The position numbers and the translations under genes are program-made. The notes beneath the pieces are model-generated. The model was given only the letters and a program-made list of their open reading frames with translations, did not search any database and was not told the DNA's origin. This document shows positions 26,407-34,860 of a stretch of DNA of 64,000 nucleotides, piece after piece; position 1 is the first letter of the stretch, and every line of letters begins with the position of its first letter. The DNA lies in the NCBI GenBank assembly GCA_022821805.1, contig JAJECX010000010.1:1-64000 (forward strand), read 5' to 3'. The DNA is from Anaerolineae bacterium (GTDB lineage Bacteria > Chloroflexota > Anaerolineae > Aggregatilineales > Phototrophicaceae).

Positions 26407-27270
26407 TCACTCAATGTTTTGGCGGGTCGGATCGAGGAGATCGCGGATCGCATTGGACAAGAAGATCAAGCCGAGCACCAAGAGGAAGAGCGCCAGGCCC
26501 GGGAAGAGCCCGTACCAGGGAGCGCGCCGGAGGAACTCCCGGCTGTCTTCCAGCATGTTGCCCCACGAAGGGCGTGGAGGCTGTGTGCCGAGACCCAGGA
26601 AACTGAGCGATGCCTCCAGCAGAATTGCCCGTGGGATGGCGGTCGCGATTTGCGCAAGCAATGGTGGAATCGTGTTCGGCAGGATGCTCATTATGACGAT
26701 CCGCCCGCTACTCGCGCCAATAGCGCGCGACGCCTCGACATACTCCTTCTGCTTTTCGGCGATGACAGCCGCGCGCGCAATGCGGGAGAAGTGTGGCATG
26801 TTCATGATCGCAATCGCGAGCGCGGAGACGAGCGATCCCGGTCCAAGGACAGCTACCACCGCGATGCCGAGAAAAATGTTGGGGAAGGCGAGCAGTACGT
26901 CCCAGAGCCGCATGACAGCCGTATCCACCATCCCGAGGAGGTAGCCGGCAAGAAGCCCGCTGCCCACCCCGATTAGCGCGGCGACCCCGATGCTGCCAAA
27001 GCCCACAAGCAGAGAGATCCTCCCGCCGTAGAGGACCCGGCTGAATATGTCCCGCCCAAACTGGTCCGTTCCGAAAATGTAGCGGGCGGACGGTGGGGCA
27101 AACTCATCTCCCCTATTCATCTCCAGTGGCGGAAAAGGGACCACCAAGGGAGCGAGGAGCGAGAGCAGGACCAGTACGAGCACGAGTAACAGGCCGAACC
27201 GGCCCGACCTAATGCGTAACAGTCGCTTCAAAAAGGCGCGTGAGGAACGCCCGACGTTATCATTGTCCAT
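26407..27270 (-). CDS. Dipeptide-type ABC transporter permease (DppC-like)
   Basis: A 287-residue inner-membrane permease. The N-terminal block FGTDQFGRDIFSRVLYGGRISLLVG is the DppC/OppC hallmark (here residues 68-92), and the EAA loop reads YVEASRAIGASSGRIVIMSILPN. Together with the DppB-like gene and the binding protein it forms the membrane part of a peptide-type importer. The two ATPases normally found (DppD, DppF) are absent from the window. Confidence 0.93.
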   Translation of the reverse strand: MDNDNVGRSSRAFLKRLLRIRSGRFGLLLVLVLVLLSLLAPLVVPFPPLEMNRGDEFAPPSARYIFGTDQFGRDIFSRVLYGGRISLLVGFGSIGVAALIGVGSGLLAGYLLGMVDTAVMRLWDVLLAFPNIFLGIAVVAVLGPGSLVSALAIAIMNMPHFSRIARAAVIAEKQKEYVEASRAIGASSGRIVIMSILPNTIPPLLAQIATAIPRAILLEASLSFLGLGTQPPRPSWGNMLEDSREFLRRAPWYGLFPGLALFLLVLGLIFLSNAIRDLLDPTRQNIE

Positions 27271-27332
27271 ATATTGACAGCCTCGCTAGCGGATTGGGCG
27301 TCTTCGACCTCATTAGCTGCGGTTATGTCGCG

Positions 27333-28283
27333 CTACCTCCTGTGCAGCTGGACTCGCGGATCGAGATAGACATACAGAAAGTCGGTGATGAGATTAACGA
27401 TCACAAAGATGAGGACGACGAAGAGCAGCGTCGCCTGTACAACGGGGTAATCGCGGTTGTTGATGCCTTCCAGAAGCAGCCGGCCCAGCCCGGGCCAGGC
27501 GAAGACGACCTCGATCACGACCGCCCCGCCGAGCAGCCGACCCACCATAAGAGCCGCGACCGTCACCACCGGAATCAGCGCGTTTCTGAGGGCATGCCTC
27601 CTGATGACGACCCGCTCCGCCAAGCCCTTTGAGCGCGCCGTACGAATGTAGTCCTGCTGTAAAGTCTCCAATACGGAAAACTTGATGAAGCGGGAAAGGA
27701 CGCCCGAATTCGCAATACCAAGGGTGAATGCGGGCATCAGCAGGAATCGCAAACTGCGCAGGGGATCTTCCAGGAAACCGACATAGCCGGAGGGGGGCAG
27801 CCACCGTAAACGGACGGAGAATAGCAGGATGAAAAGGATCCCCAGCCAGAAGACCGGAATGCCGAAGGCAACAGCGCTGTAGGTGGACAAGACGTGATCC
27901 ATTTTCGAGTTGGGCCGCAGCGCTCCCGGTATCCCCGCCAGCAAGGAGAGCAGGATGGTCACGATGAAGCCGGCGACGGTCAAATGAAGGGTCGCCGGCA
28001 ACCTGGCCAAGATCAATTCGGATACGGGATGGCCGCTCAGCGCCGAATCTCCAAGATTCCCCTGCAATATATCCCCTAGCCAGATGAGATATTGAACATG
28101 CAGGGGCTTGTCGAGGCCCATTCTCTGCCGTACAGCTTCGCGCACCTCCGGAGTCGCGTCACGTCCAGCTATGAAATAGGAAGGGTCGCCCGGAGCCAGG
28201 TGCAAGAGCAAAAAGACAGCGATGGATGCCAAGAAGAGAACGGGAAGGAGTTCAATTACCCTTCTCAGCAAATAGACGCTCAC
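27333..28283 (-). CDS. Dipeptide-type ABC transporter permease (DppB-like)
   Basis: A 316-residue inner-membrane permease with the family start YLLRRVIELLPVLFLASIAVF, the ERMGLDKPLHVQYL-like segment RQRMGLDKPLHVQYLIWLGD near residue 55, and the EAA loop DYIRTARSKGLAERVVIRRH. It starts with GTG at 28283 and lacks a clear ribosome site. It is the partner of the DppC-like gene 62 bases downstream. Confidence 0.92.
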   Translation of the reverse strand: MSVYLLRRVIELLPVLFLASIAVFLLLHLAPGDPSYFIAGRDATPEVREAVRQRMGLDKPLHVQYLIWLGDILQGNLGDSALSGHPVSELILARLPATLHLTVAGFIVTILLSLLAGIPGALRPNSKMDHVLSTYSAVAFGIPVFWLGILFILLFSVRLRWLPPSGYVGFLEDPLRSLRFLLMPAFTLGIANSGVLSRFIKFSVLETLQQDYIRTARSKGLAERVVIRRHALRNALIPVVTVAALMVGRLLGGAVVIEVVFAWPGLGRLLLEGINNRDYPVVQATLLFVVLIFVIVNLITDFLYVYLDPRVQLHRR

Positions 28284-28339
28284 AGGCGACGCGCTTTCAA
28301 CTGTTCAGCGGAGCGCCAGCAGGCAACGGGCTGGGACCC

Positions 28340-29905
28340 TTAGCCCTCAATACTGACTTGCTCCAGAATCGGCATACTGTCAAGGCTGCTTGCGAAACCC
28401 TCGACCGTATCCTTCATCGCCCACCAGCGCACTACCGGCGTGATCACGAGGATAAACGATTCCTCCAGTTGGTAGCGGTTCAACTCCTGATATAGCTCCT
28501 GCCGCCGCACGGGATCTACTTCGCGTTGCGCCTCGGCGACCAGTCGCTGATACTCCTCGCTGGTGAAGTTTGACAGGTTGATAGGCTCCGGCCCGGGACG
28601 CCAAACGCCGGTTGTCCCGAAGAGCGAGGCCGGGTCTTTCGAAGCGCGTCCGTAGGTGAATATCGCGCCATCGAAATCGCGGTCGATCGCTCGCGGACGA
28701 TACTGCGCGGGTTCTACCTCGTCGATGTTGAGCGTGATGCCGAGCTGTGCCAGGTCGGCCTGGTACACCTGCAACAGTCGAGCGCCGTCCGGATTGGTGG
28801 TAGCGGTGAGCACGGTGAACTCAAAGCCATCGGCGTACCCCGCCTCCTCAAGCAGGCTTCTCGCCTTGTCGAGATCGAAACTGTAGTAGCCTTCCAGATC
28901 CGGGTCGTAGAGAGGCGATTTATCGGACTGGGGCTGGATCCACGGGTCGCTTATGTTGAAGAAAACAATGTCAACGATACGCTGGCGATCGAGGGCGTAC
29001 TGGAGCGCCTGGCGAACGAGCTTATTGTCGAAGGGCTCGCGTCCCACGTTCAGTGACATATCCCAGACGAGGCCGCCAGGGAAGCCTTTGACTACCTTGA
29101 TGCCCTCGGCCGCCTCAAGGCGCTCAAACTCGCTGGCGGGAGGCGCCGCGATCAGGTCAAGCGTTCCGCCCTCGAGGTTGGCGATCATGGTGGCTGAATC
29201 CGGGATCGCTCGCACGATTACCTCATTCAGGCGGGGAACGTCTGCCTTCCAGTACTCCTCGAATCTCTCAAACCGCGCGAAGTCGCCCGGCGCCCACTCC
29301 GCGAAACGGAAGGGACCGGTCCCAACCGGGTTCGAGTCGATCTCCGCTATCGTCTCGCTGTTGACAATGAAGAGCAGGTCGATGAGGTCAAAGGCAGCCG
29401 GCGTCGGCTCGGTAAAGTGGAAGGCAACGGTAGCGTCGTTCACGACCTCCACCGACGATACCGCCCGCGCGAGAGTTCTGATGTTGGCGCCCGTCTCCGG
29501 ATCCTGAGCGTATTCGAGACTGAACTTGACATCATCAGCCACGAAGTCGCGCCCGTTATGAAACTTGACGCCGGGCCGTAGATTGAAGGTAAGGCTCAAG
29601 CCGTCGTCACTGAAATCCCAGCTTTCGGCGAGTTCCGGCTGGGGCGTCAGCGTATCATCATAGCGCGCCAGGACGTTGTAGATTTGGTGGAACATCGGCC
29701 AATCCGCCAGGGGAAGCAGGTAGGGATCGAAGTATTGGAAATCTCCGAGATGGCCGAAATTCAGGGTTCCGCTGCCAACCGCCTGCGCCAGCGCCGGGGA
29801 TATCGCCGTCAAGGCGCCGGGCAGGACAGCGCTTCCCGCCGTCAACCCCATAAGTTTGAGAAAGGTACGGCGATCAATGCTCTGAACATCCTTATCGGGA
29901 TTCAT
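28340..29905 (-). CDS. ABC transporter substrate-binding protein, family 5, Tat signal
   Basis: A 521-residue peptide-type binding protein. ATG at 29905 follows AAGGAG. The leader MNPDKDVQSIDRRTFLKLMG carries a twin-arginine motif. Core blocks are PELAESWDFSDDGLSLTFNL, RPGVKFHNGRDFVADDVKFS and VRQALQYALDRQRIVD, typical of SBP_bac_5. It heads the operon that contains DppB, DppC, the SelA-like enzyme, deacylase, MlrC and DUF3604. The ligand is probably a peptide or peptide-like compound, given these enzymes. Confidence 0.93.
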   Translation of the reverse strand: MNPDKDVQSIDRRTFLKLMGLTAGSAVLPGALTAISPALAQAVGSGTLNFGHLGDFQYFDPYLLPLADWPMFHQIYNVLARYDDTLTPQPELAESWDFSDDGLSLTFNLRPGVKFHNGRDFVADDVKFSLEYAQDPETGANIRTLARAVSSVEVVNDATVAFHFTEPTPAAFDLIDLLFIVNSETIAEIDSNPVGTGPFRFAEWAPGDFARFERFEEYWKADVPRLNEVIVRAIPDSATMIANLEGGTLDLIAAPPASEFERLEAAEGIKVVKGFPGGLVWDMSLNVGREPFDNKLVRQALQYALDRQRIVDIVFFNISDPWIQPQSDKSPLYDPDLEGYYSFDLDKARSLLEEAGYADGFEFTVLTATTNPDGARLLQVYQADLAQLGITLNIDEVEPAQYRPRAIDRDFDGAIFTYGRASKDPASLFGTTGVWRPGPEPINLSNFTSEEYQRLVAEAQREVDPVRRQELYQELNRYQLEESFILVITPVVRWWAMKDTVEGFASSLDSMPILEQVSIEG

Positions 29906-29943
29906 CTTATGCTCCTTTTCCAATATCTGTATATTCACAGCAG

Positions 29944-29972
29944 AGAATAGCACGCCAAAATGACTGTTGCAA
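29944..29972 (-). promoter_or_regulatory. Sigma-70-like extended promoter of peptide operon
   Basis: Minus strand: -35 TTGCAA (29967-29972), exactly 17-base spacer, -10 TATTCT (29944-29949) preceded by TGC (extended -10). The binding-protein start is 39 bases below the -10. The -35 hexamer is identical to that of the family-5 binding protein promoter at 3096-3101. Confidence 0.6.
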
Positions 29973-30063
29973 AAACTACTCTTGCGCGCTTGATTTGACC
30001 GGGCGAGGCAGGTATGGCAAGGGCAATAAAGAGAGCGCCGCGCGGTCGCGTTTTCATAGCGCC

Positions 30064-30087
30064 AAGTCCGCCGTAGCTGACGGACTT
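30064..30087. promoter_or_regulatory. Inverted repeat in divergent intergenic region
   Basis: AAGTCCG (30064-30070) and CGGACTT (30081-30087) flank a 10-base spacer that contains AGCT. It lies between the divergent peptide and nucleoside operons and may be a regulator site. Nothing else in this 360-base gap resembles a gene. Confidence 0.3.
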
Positions 30088-30192
30088 TCGGCGACTGCTC
30101 GAAATCGTCCTGGAAAATGTCGTTCCATTCGGCGACCGAGACCGCCGATGACGCAAGAGTTACGCAAGCGTATTTGGGATCAGCTCATTCTT

Positions 30193-30227
30193 GAAAATGT
30201 AATTTCACATCAAGCCTGTGTTACAAT
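30193..30227 (+). promoter_or_regulatory. Candidate promoter of nucleoside operon
   Basis: An extended -10 element, TGT-TACAAT, ends at 30227, 41 bases before the binding-protein ATG. A -35 match at the usual spacing is weak (GTAATT); TTGAAA at 30191-30196 is too distant. Recognition would depend mainly on the extended -10. Confidence 0.4.
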
Positions 30228-30268
30228 CTTAGTTGCTTCGTCAACCATTTAGAATTGGAGACAAACAA

Positions 30269-31342
30269 ATGAGAAGCCAACCATTGATGATGCTTTTACT
30301 TGCGGTTTTGGTACTGGGATTGGTTGGGCCAATGGCTGTCGCCCAGGATACGCAAACCCTCACTGTCTCTATCTGGGGCTTTAACCTGGATGTCCTCGAA
30401 GAGAATGTCTTTGCGCCCTTTGAGGAAATGCACAACGTCGACATCGTGCTGGATACCGGCAACAATTCGGATCGCTTGGCGCGCCTGCAAGCCGAGGGCG
30501 AAAACACCGATATTGACGTGGTGCACTTTGCCACACAGTTCACATATCTTGCCAGTCAAGAAGACTTGCTCCAGCCTTACAACCCCGACATGCTCGAAAA
30601 CCTGGATGAAGTGTACGATTGGGCGCAGGACCCGCTGGGCAATCAAGCCGGGGTCGGATACACCGTGAATAGCCTCAGTCTGATTTACCGCTCCGACTTG
30701 ATTGAAACTGAGATTACATCTTGGGCCGACCTGCTGCGCGACGATGTAGCTGGCTTTGTCAGTATTCCAGAGATGTCCACCACCTTTGGCCCCTCAACGC
30801 TTATCATGATCGACCGCGCGCTTGCGATGGGTGAAATGGACGAGGGCGAGGAGCTCGGAGAAATCAACTATGATGCGGATATGGCTTGGGAAGCCTTGCC
30901 CCAACTGGCCGATAATCTGGTGACAACCTATATTCGCAGTTCAGCCCTGACGACTCTGGTACAGGAAGAAGAAGTGTGGGTTGCGCCGTATGCCAGTTTT
31001 GCTATTGGCAACCTGATTAATACCGGTCATGACCTAAGCACTGTCATTCCTGAAGAAGGCGCTGTTGGCCAGACGAACATGATTAGTATTACGGCAGCCA
31101 GCGATCAGGTTGAACTGGCGCACGCGTATATCGACTGGTTCATTTCGCACGATGTCCAGCTAGCCGAAGCTCTCGACCTGATTGATTCGCCCGTCAACGC
31201 CACTGTCGAGCTGCCGGAAGACATTTGCGCGCTGCTTACCTGCGGCGAGATGCTTGATACCATGATTGTGCTCGATCAGGCTCAAGTGTCGGAACGCCTG
31301 GAAGATTGGCTAGAGCGCTGGAATGAAGTCATGGTGCGCTGA
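30269..31342 (+). CDS. PotD-like ABC transporter substrate-binding protein
   Basis: A 357-residue periplasmic-type binding protein of the spermidine/putrescine-like group with a Sec leader (MRSQPLMMLLLAVLVLGLVG, then VAQDTQT). The core has FEEMHNVDIVLDTGNNSDRL and GVGYTVNSLSLIYRSDLI, as in PotD and related proteins. It starts at ATG 30269 with GGAG upstream. Downstream genes are two PotB/PotC-like permeases, a PotA-like ATPase, nucleoside phosphorylase and adenine deaminase, so the ligand is more likely a nucleoside or nucleobase than a polyamine. Confidence 0.9.
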   Translation: MRSQPLMMLLLAVLVLGLVGPMAVAQDTQTLTVSIWGFNLDVLEENVFAPFEEMHNVDIVLDTGNNSDRLARLQAEGENTDIDVVHFATQFTYLASQEDLLQPYNPDMLENLDEVYDWAQDPLGNQAGVGYTVNSLSLIYRSDLIETEITSWADLLRDDVAGFVSIPEMSTTFGPSTLIMIDRALAMGEMDEGEELGEINYDADMAWEALPQLADNLVTTYIRSSALTTLVQEEEVWVAPYASFAIGNLINTGHDLSTVIPEEGAVGQTNMISITAASDQVELAHAYIDWFISHDVQLAEALDLIDSPVNATVELPEDICALLTCGEMLDTMIVLDQAQVSERLEDWLERWNEVMVR

Positions 31343-31375
31343 GGCCACCGTTCCGCATTTTGAAGATTTTGTGTT

Positions 31376-31401
31376 AGGGGGGCCTTCGCGCCCCCTGTTT
31401 T
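31376..31401 (+). terminator. Intra-operon terminator-like hairpin
   Basis: AGGGGG (31376-31381) pairs with CCCCCT (31391-31396), with GC pairs continuing inward, followed by GTTTTG. It lies between the binding-protein gene and the first permease and ends only 10 bases before the permease ATG, which has no ribosome site of its own. Partial termination would lower permease relative to binding protein. Confidence 0.65.
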
Positions 31402-31406
31402 GAATC

Positions 31407-32240
31407 ATGATACGGCGACCCAATCAGACGCGCACTGTTATCTTGCTGGTCGCTCCGGCATTTGTTTTTGTACTCGTATTCTTCGTCTTGCCGCTGATTT
31501 TCCTGCTCTCGCAAAGCGTCCTGCCGGAAGATGGCGGCTTTACGCTGCGGGGCTATGTCGACTTTTTCCAGAGCCGCGTGTCGCGGGTCGTCTACCTGCG
31601 CACACTCAAGCTCGGTCTCATCGTCACGGGCATTTGCGTGCTGATGAGCTACCCGGCCGCCTTCGTGCTGGCCCGGATGCCCGTCCGCCGCCGTTCGTTC
31701 TTGATGTCGCTGGTGATTCTGCCCTTGATGACCAACGCGGTAGCGCGCACTTTCGCCTGGCTGATTATTCTTGGGCGGCGCGGCATGATTAACCAGACCC
31801 TCTTGTCGTTGGACTTGGTTGAGAACCCTTTGCGCTTCATCTTCACCGAAACGGCGATTGTGCTGGGCTTGGCGCAATTGTTTCTGCCACTGATGGTATT
31901 GCCGCTTGTGAGCGCGATGGAGAACATCCCGAATGATGTGCTGGAAGCGGCGCGCAGCCTCGGCGCCAACAGGCTCACAACCTTCGTGCGAATCGTCGTG
32001 CCCTTGTCATCGGACGGCCTCGTTCTGGGCGCGACGCTCGTATTTACCGGCTCGGTTACTGCCTTTGTGACCCCGGCCATTCTCGGCGGTTCACGATTAT
32101 TGCTGATGTCGACGCTGCTGCGGCAAAAAGCGGTGATTCTCTTTGACCAACATGCGGCCGCCGTAGTCGCCGTCGTAATGATTCTTACGACTTTGGCGGT
32201 TAATCTGCTGCTGCGCGTCCTCCGCGTGCAACAGGTCTAG
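31407..32240 (+). CDS. ABC transporter permease (PotB-like)
   Basis: A 277-residue permease with six predicted helices. It starts TVILLVAPAFVFVLVFFVLP, and the EAA-type loop is VLEAARSLGANRLTTFVRIV near residue 178, as in the PotB/CysT group. No clear ribosome site; it follows the hairpin at 31376 directly. It works with the PotC-like protein encoded 11 bases downstream. Confidence 0.92.
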   Translation: MIRRPNQTRTVILLVAPAFVFVLVFFVLPLIFLLSQSVLPEDGGFTLRGYVDFFQSRVSRVVYLRTLKLGLIVTGICVLMSYPAAFVLARMPVRRRSFLMSLVILPLMTNAVARTFAWLIILGRRGMINQTLLSLDLVENPLRFIFTETAIVLGLAQLFLPLMVLPLVSAMENIPNDVLEAARSLGANRLTTFVRIVVPLSSDGLVLGATLVFTGSVTAFVTPAILGGSRLLLMSTLLRQKAVILFDQHAAAVVAVVMILTTLAVNLLLRVLRVQQV

Positions 32241-32251
32241 GAGCGAGACGG

Positions 32252-33028
32252 ATGATTTCGCGCTGGATGTATATCAGCCTGGTCATTCTCTTTGGCTTCT
32301 TACTGGGACCGTTTGTCATCATTTTCATGGCGAGCTTCGGCGCAAATGCAAACCTGGCTTTTCCGCCACAAGGTTTCACGCTGGATTGGTTTGCGAATGT
32401 ATTCGAGACTTCCCAGTTTATAGACAGCTTCTGGATCAGCCTGCAACTCGGTCTTTCATCGACCATCGTCTCGCTGGTCATGGGGATGCCGGTCGCCTAT
32501 GCGTTGACGCGTTTCCAGTTTGCCGCGTCTGGCATGGTGGAAACCGTATTTTCAGCGCCGATACTGGTGCCGGGTCTGGTTGTCGGCTTCGCCATGCTCA
32601 ACTTCTTCGTTCTCCTGGGCGATATGCACGTGATGACGGGCTTGTTCATCGGTCATACCGCGATACTGTTTCCTTACAGCGTGCGCGTCATTTCCGCCAG
32701 CCTGCGCAACCTTGACCCCTATGTAGAAGATGCTGCTGTCAGTCTGGGCGCCAACCGCCTGCGCGGATTTCTGCTGGTCGTGCTGCCCAATATGCAGGCC
32801 GGCATTGCAGCCGCCTTTGTCTTGGGCTTCATCACATCGTTTAATAATGTTCCGGTTTCGCTTTTCCTGAGCGGACCCGGCGTGACCACGCTGCCGGTTT
32901 CCATGCTCAGTTACCTCGAATACTATTTTGATCCGACCATTGCCGCCCTCTCGACGCTGCTGGTCATTTTTACCGTCCTGCTCGTGCAGACAGCGGAACG
33001 TGTACTTGGTCTATCACAGTTTGTGTAG
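32252..33028 (+). CDS. ABC transporter permease (PotC-like)
   Basis: A 258-residue permease. The EAA loop reads YVEDAAVSLGANRLRGFLLV near residue 155, and the helices at 8-30 and 68-90 are plain. The ribosome site AGGAGCG precedes ATG at 32252. With the PotB-like protein it forms the membrane channel of the nucleoside-type importer. Confidence 0.92.
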   Translation: MISRWMYISLVILFGFLLGPFVIIFMASFGANANLAFPPQGFTLDWFANVFETSQFIDSFWISLQLGLSSTIVSLVMGMPVAYALTRFQFAASGMVETVFSAPILVPGLVVGFAMLNFFVLLGDMHVMTGLFIGHTAILFPYSVRVISASLRNLDPYVEDAAVSLGANRLRGFLLVVLPNMQAGIAAAFVLGFITSFNNVPVSLFLSGPGVTTLPVSMLSYLEYYFDPTIAALSTLLVIFTVLLVQTAERVLGLSQFV

Positions 33029-33031
33029 CTC

Positions 33032-34117
33032 ATGCCTCATTTGGAAATCCACAATCTGACCGTATCTTACGAAAAGAACAAGCCAACGCTTGAGCGGTTC
33101 AGCTTGAACGTTGAACAAGGGGAATTGCTGTCCTTGCTGGGTCCAAGCGGCTGCGGCAAGACGACGACCCTGCGCAGCGTAGCGGGTTTCATTCGACCGG
33201 ATGCGGGACGAATCCTCATTAATGACCGGGATTATACGCGCCTGCCCCCCAATCAGCGCGATATTGGTCTGGTATTCCAGAGTTATGCGCTGTTTCCGCA
33301 TCTGACCGTCTTCCACAACGTCGCCTTTGGCCTGCGGATGCGGCGCATTCCAAAGAAAGAGGTCCATGCCCGCGTCGCCAATGCCCTGAAGATGGTGGGC
33401 TTGGAGGATTTTTCAGACCGCCGGCCGGCACAGCTTTCGGGCGGCCAACAGCAGCGCGTCGCTCTCGCCCGCGCCACCGTGATTGAACCGCAAGTGCTTC
33501 TTTTGGACGAACCATTGAGCAACCTGGATGCGCGCTTGCGCGTGGATATGCGGCAGGAAATCCGGCGCGCCCAGCAGCAACTCGGTATCACAACCCTCTA
33601 TGTGACCCACGATCAAGTGGAGGCGATGAGTATCTCCGACCGAGTGGTGGTCATGAATCAAGGCAAAATAGAGCAGATCGGCACACCGGAGGACATCTTC
33701 GCAGCGCCGGAAACGGCATTTGTAGCTGACTTCATGGGATTCGACAATCACTTCAGCGCGGCAGTCGAATCGGCGCGGGATGGCAAGTTAACGGTGAATT
33801 GGGGCGGCGCGCCCATCGAATTGCGTTGGCATTCCAAGTTCAGCGCACCCCAGCCCGGCACCAAGGCTGAGGTCTTTTTTCGCGCTGATAATGCCAGGCT
33901 GTCAGCGGGAACGGAAGCGAGAGGCTTGGCCGGGCAAGTCATCCTGCATACCTTTCATGGCAATGAGCGGCGATACCTGGTAGAAACTGAACTCGGCGAG
34001 TTCAGCATCATGCAAGACAGCGCTGGCGAACGCTTCGAACCCGGCGCGGCGGTGACAGTGCAAGCGCAGACGCAAAAGTGGATCGCCATCTTTGAAGAAA
34101 TGGAGCAATACGCGTGA
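33032..34117 (+). CDS. ABC transporter ATP-binding protein (PotA-like)
   Basis: A 361-residue ATPase. Walker A GPSGCGKTT is at residues 35-43, the Q-loop is in VFQSYALFPHLTVFHNVAFG, the signature is LSGGQQQRVALARA and Walker B is LLLDEPLSNLD, followed by THDQVEA. The C-terminal third (from about residue 240) is a TOBE-type domain. It starts 3 bases after the PotC-like gene. This is one of only two ABC ATPases in the window. Confidence 0.95.
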   Translation: MPHLEIHNLTVSYEKNKPTLERFSLNVEQGELLSLLGPSGCGKTTTLRSVAGFIRPDAGRILINDRDYTRLPPNQRDIGLVFQSYALFPHLTVFHNVAFGLRMRRIPKKEVHARVANALKMVGLEDFSDRRPAQLSGGQQQRVALARATVIEPQVLLLDEPLSNLDARLRVDMRQEIRRAQQQLGITTLYVTHDQVEAMSISDRVVVMNQGKIEQIGTPEDIFAAPETAFVADFMGFDNHFSAAVESARDGKLTVNWGGAPIELRWHSKFSAPQPGTKAEVFFRADNARLSAGTEARGLAGQVILHTFHGNERRYLVETELGEFSIMQDSAGERFEPGAAVTVQAQTQKWIAIFEEMEQYA

Positions 34118-34860
34118 CTGACACACAAGCAGTTGAAGTCCAAAAGCATATTCGCTGTGTGCCGGGCGATGTCGCCCGCAGCGTGCTTTTGCCCGGCGAC
34201 CCGGCGCGCGCCCGGCGCATTGCCGAACAGCTTGAAGAAGCCCGCTTGATTGCCGAAAACCGGGAATATGTGGTCTTCACCGGGAAAACGAAGGGGGTCC
34301 CTGTCAGCGTCTGTTCGACCGGGATCGGCGGTTCATCGGCCGCCATCGCCCTGGAAGAACTGCGCAACGTCGGCGCGGAGGTGTTTATTCGCGTCGGTTC
34401 GGCCGGTGGACGGCGCAAAGATATACCGATCGGCGCCCTGGTGGTGCTGACGGCGGCTTATCGCGGCGACGGCGTTTCTGACGAGTATCTGCCGCTGGGC
34501 TTTCCGGCAGTCGCTGACCTGGATGTGAACAACGCCTTGATCCAAGCAGCAAAGGAATTAGGCTTCAGCGCCTTCACGGGCATTGGGACAACGCGCAGCG
34601 CCTTTTACGCGCATCATCCGCAACTCAACGAACGATTGCGGCAGGTCGGCGTTGTTGCGGCGGAAATGGAAGCAGCAACGCTCTTCATTGTCGGCACGCA
34701 TCGGCGGGCGAAAGTCGGCTGCGTGGTCGCCACCGATTCCAATATCTTCCTGGAAAAGCAACCCGCGCTCGCAGAAAAAGAGGCGCTATACATGCAGGGC
34801 GAACAGATGACCATCCGTACCGCGCTGCGAGCGGTGCAATTGCTGGAGGCAAGATCCTGA
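34114..34860 (+). CDS. Nucleoside phosphorylase (PNP/UDP family)
   Basis: A 248-residue phosphorylase of the PNP_UDP_1 family. Signatures are VLLPGDPARARRIAEQL near residue 22, CSTGIGGSSAAIALEEL near 67, RVGSAGG near 91 and VAAEMEAATLF near 181. It cleaves a nucleoside with phosphate to a base and ribose-1-phosphate. GTG at 34114 overlaps the upstream TGA, so translation is coupled. Sequence alone resembles uridine phosphorylases, but the adenine deaminase gene immediately after it argues for a purine nucleoside such as adenosine; this is inference. Confidence 0.92.
   Translation: MTDTQAVEVQKHIRCVPGDVARSVLLPGDPARARRIAEQLEEARLIAENREYVVFTGKTKGVPVSVCSTGIGGSSAAIALEELRNVGAEVFIRVGSAGGRRKDIPIGALVVLTAAYRGDGVSDEYLPLGFPAVADLDVNNALIQAAKELGFSAFTGIGTTRSAFYAHHPQLNERLRQVGVVAAEMEAATLFIVGTHRRAKVGCVVATDSNIFLEKQPALAEKEALYMQGEQMTIRTALRAVQLLEARS

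Noticed and set aside
31376..31401. End of the nucleoside operon at this hairpin.
   Set aside because: The permease genes follow at once on the same strand and no promoter is seen after the hairpin, so it is more likely partial termination.
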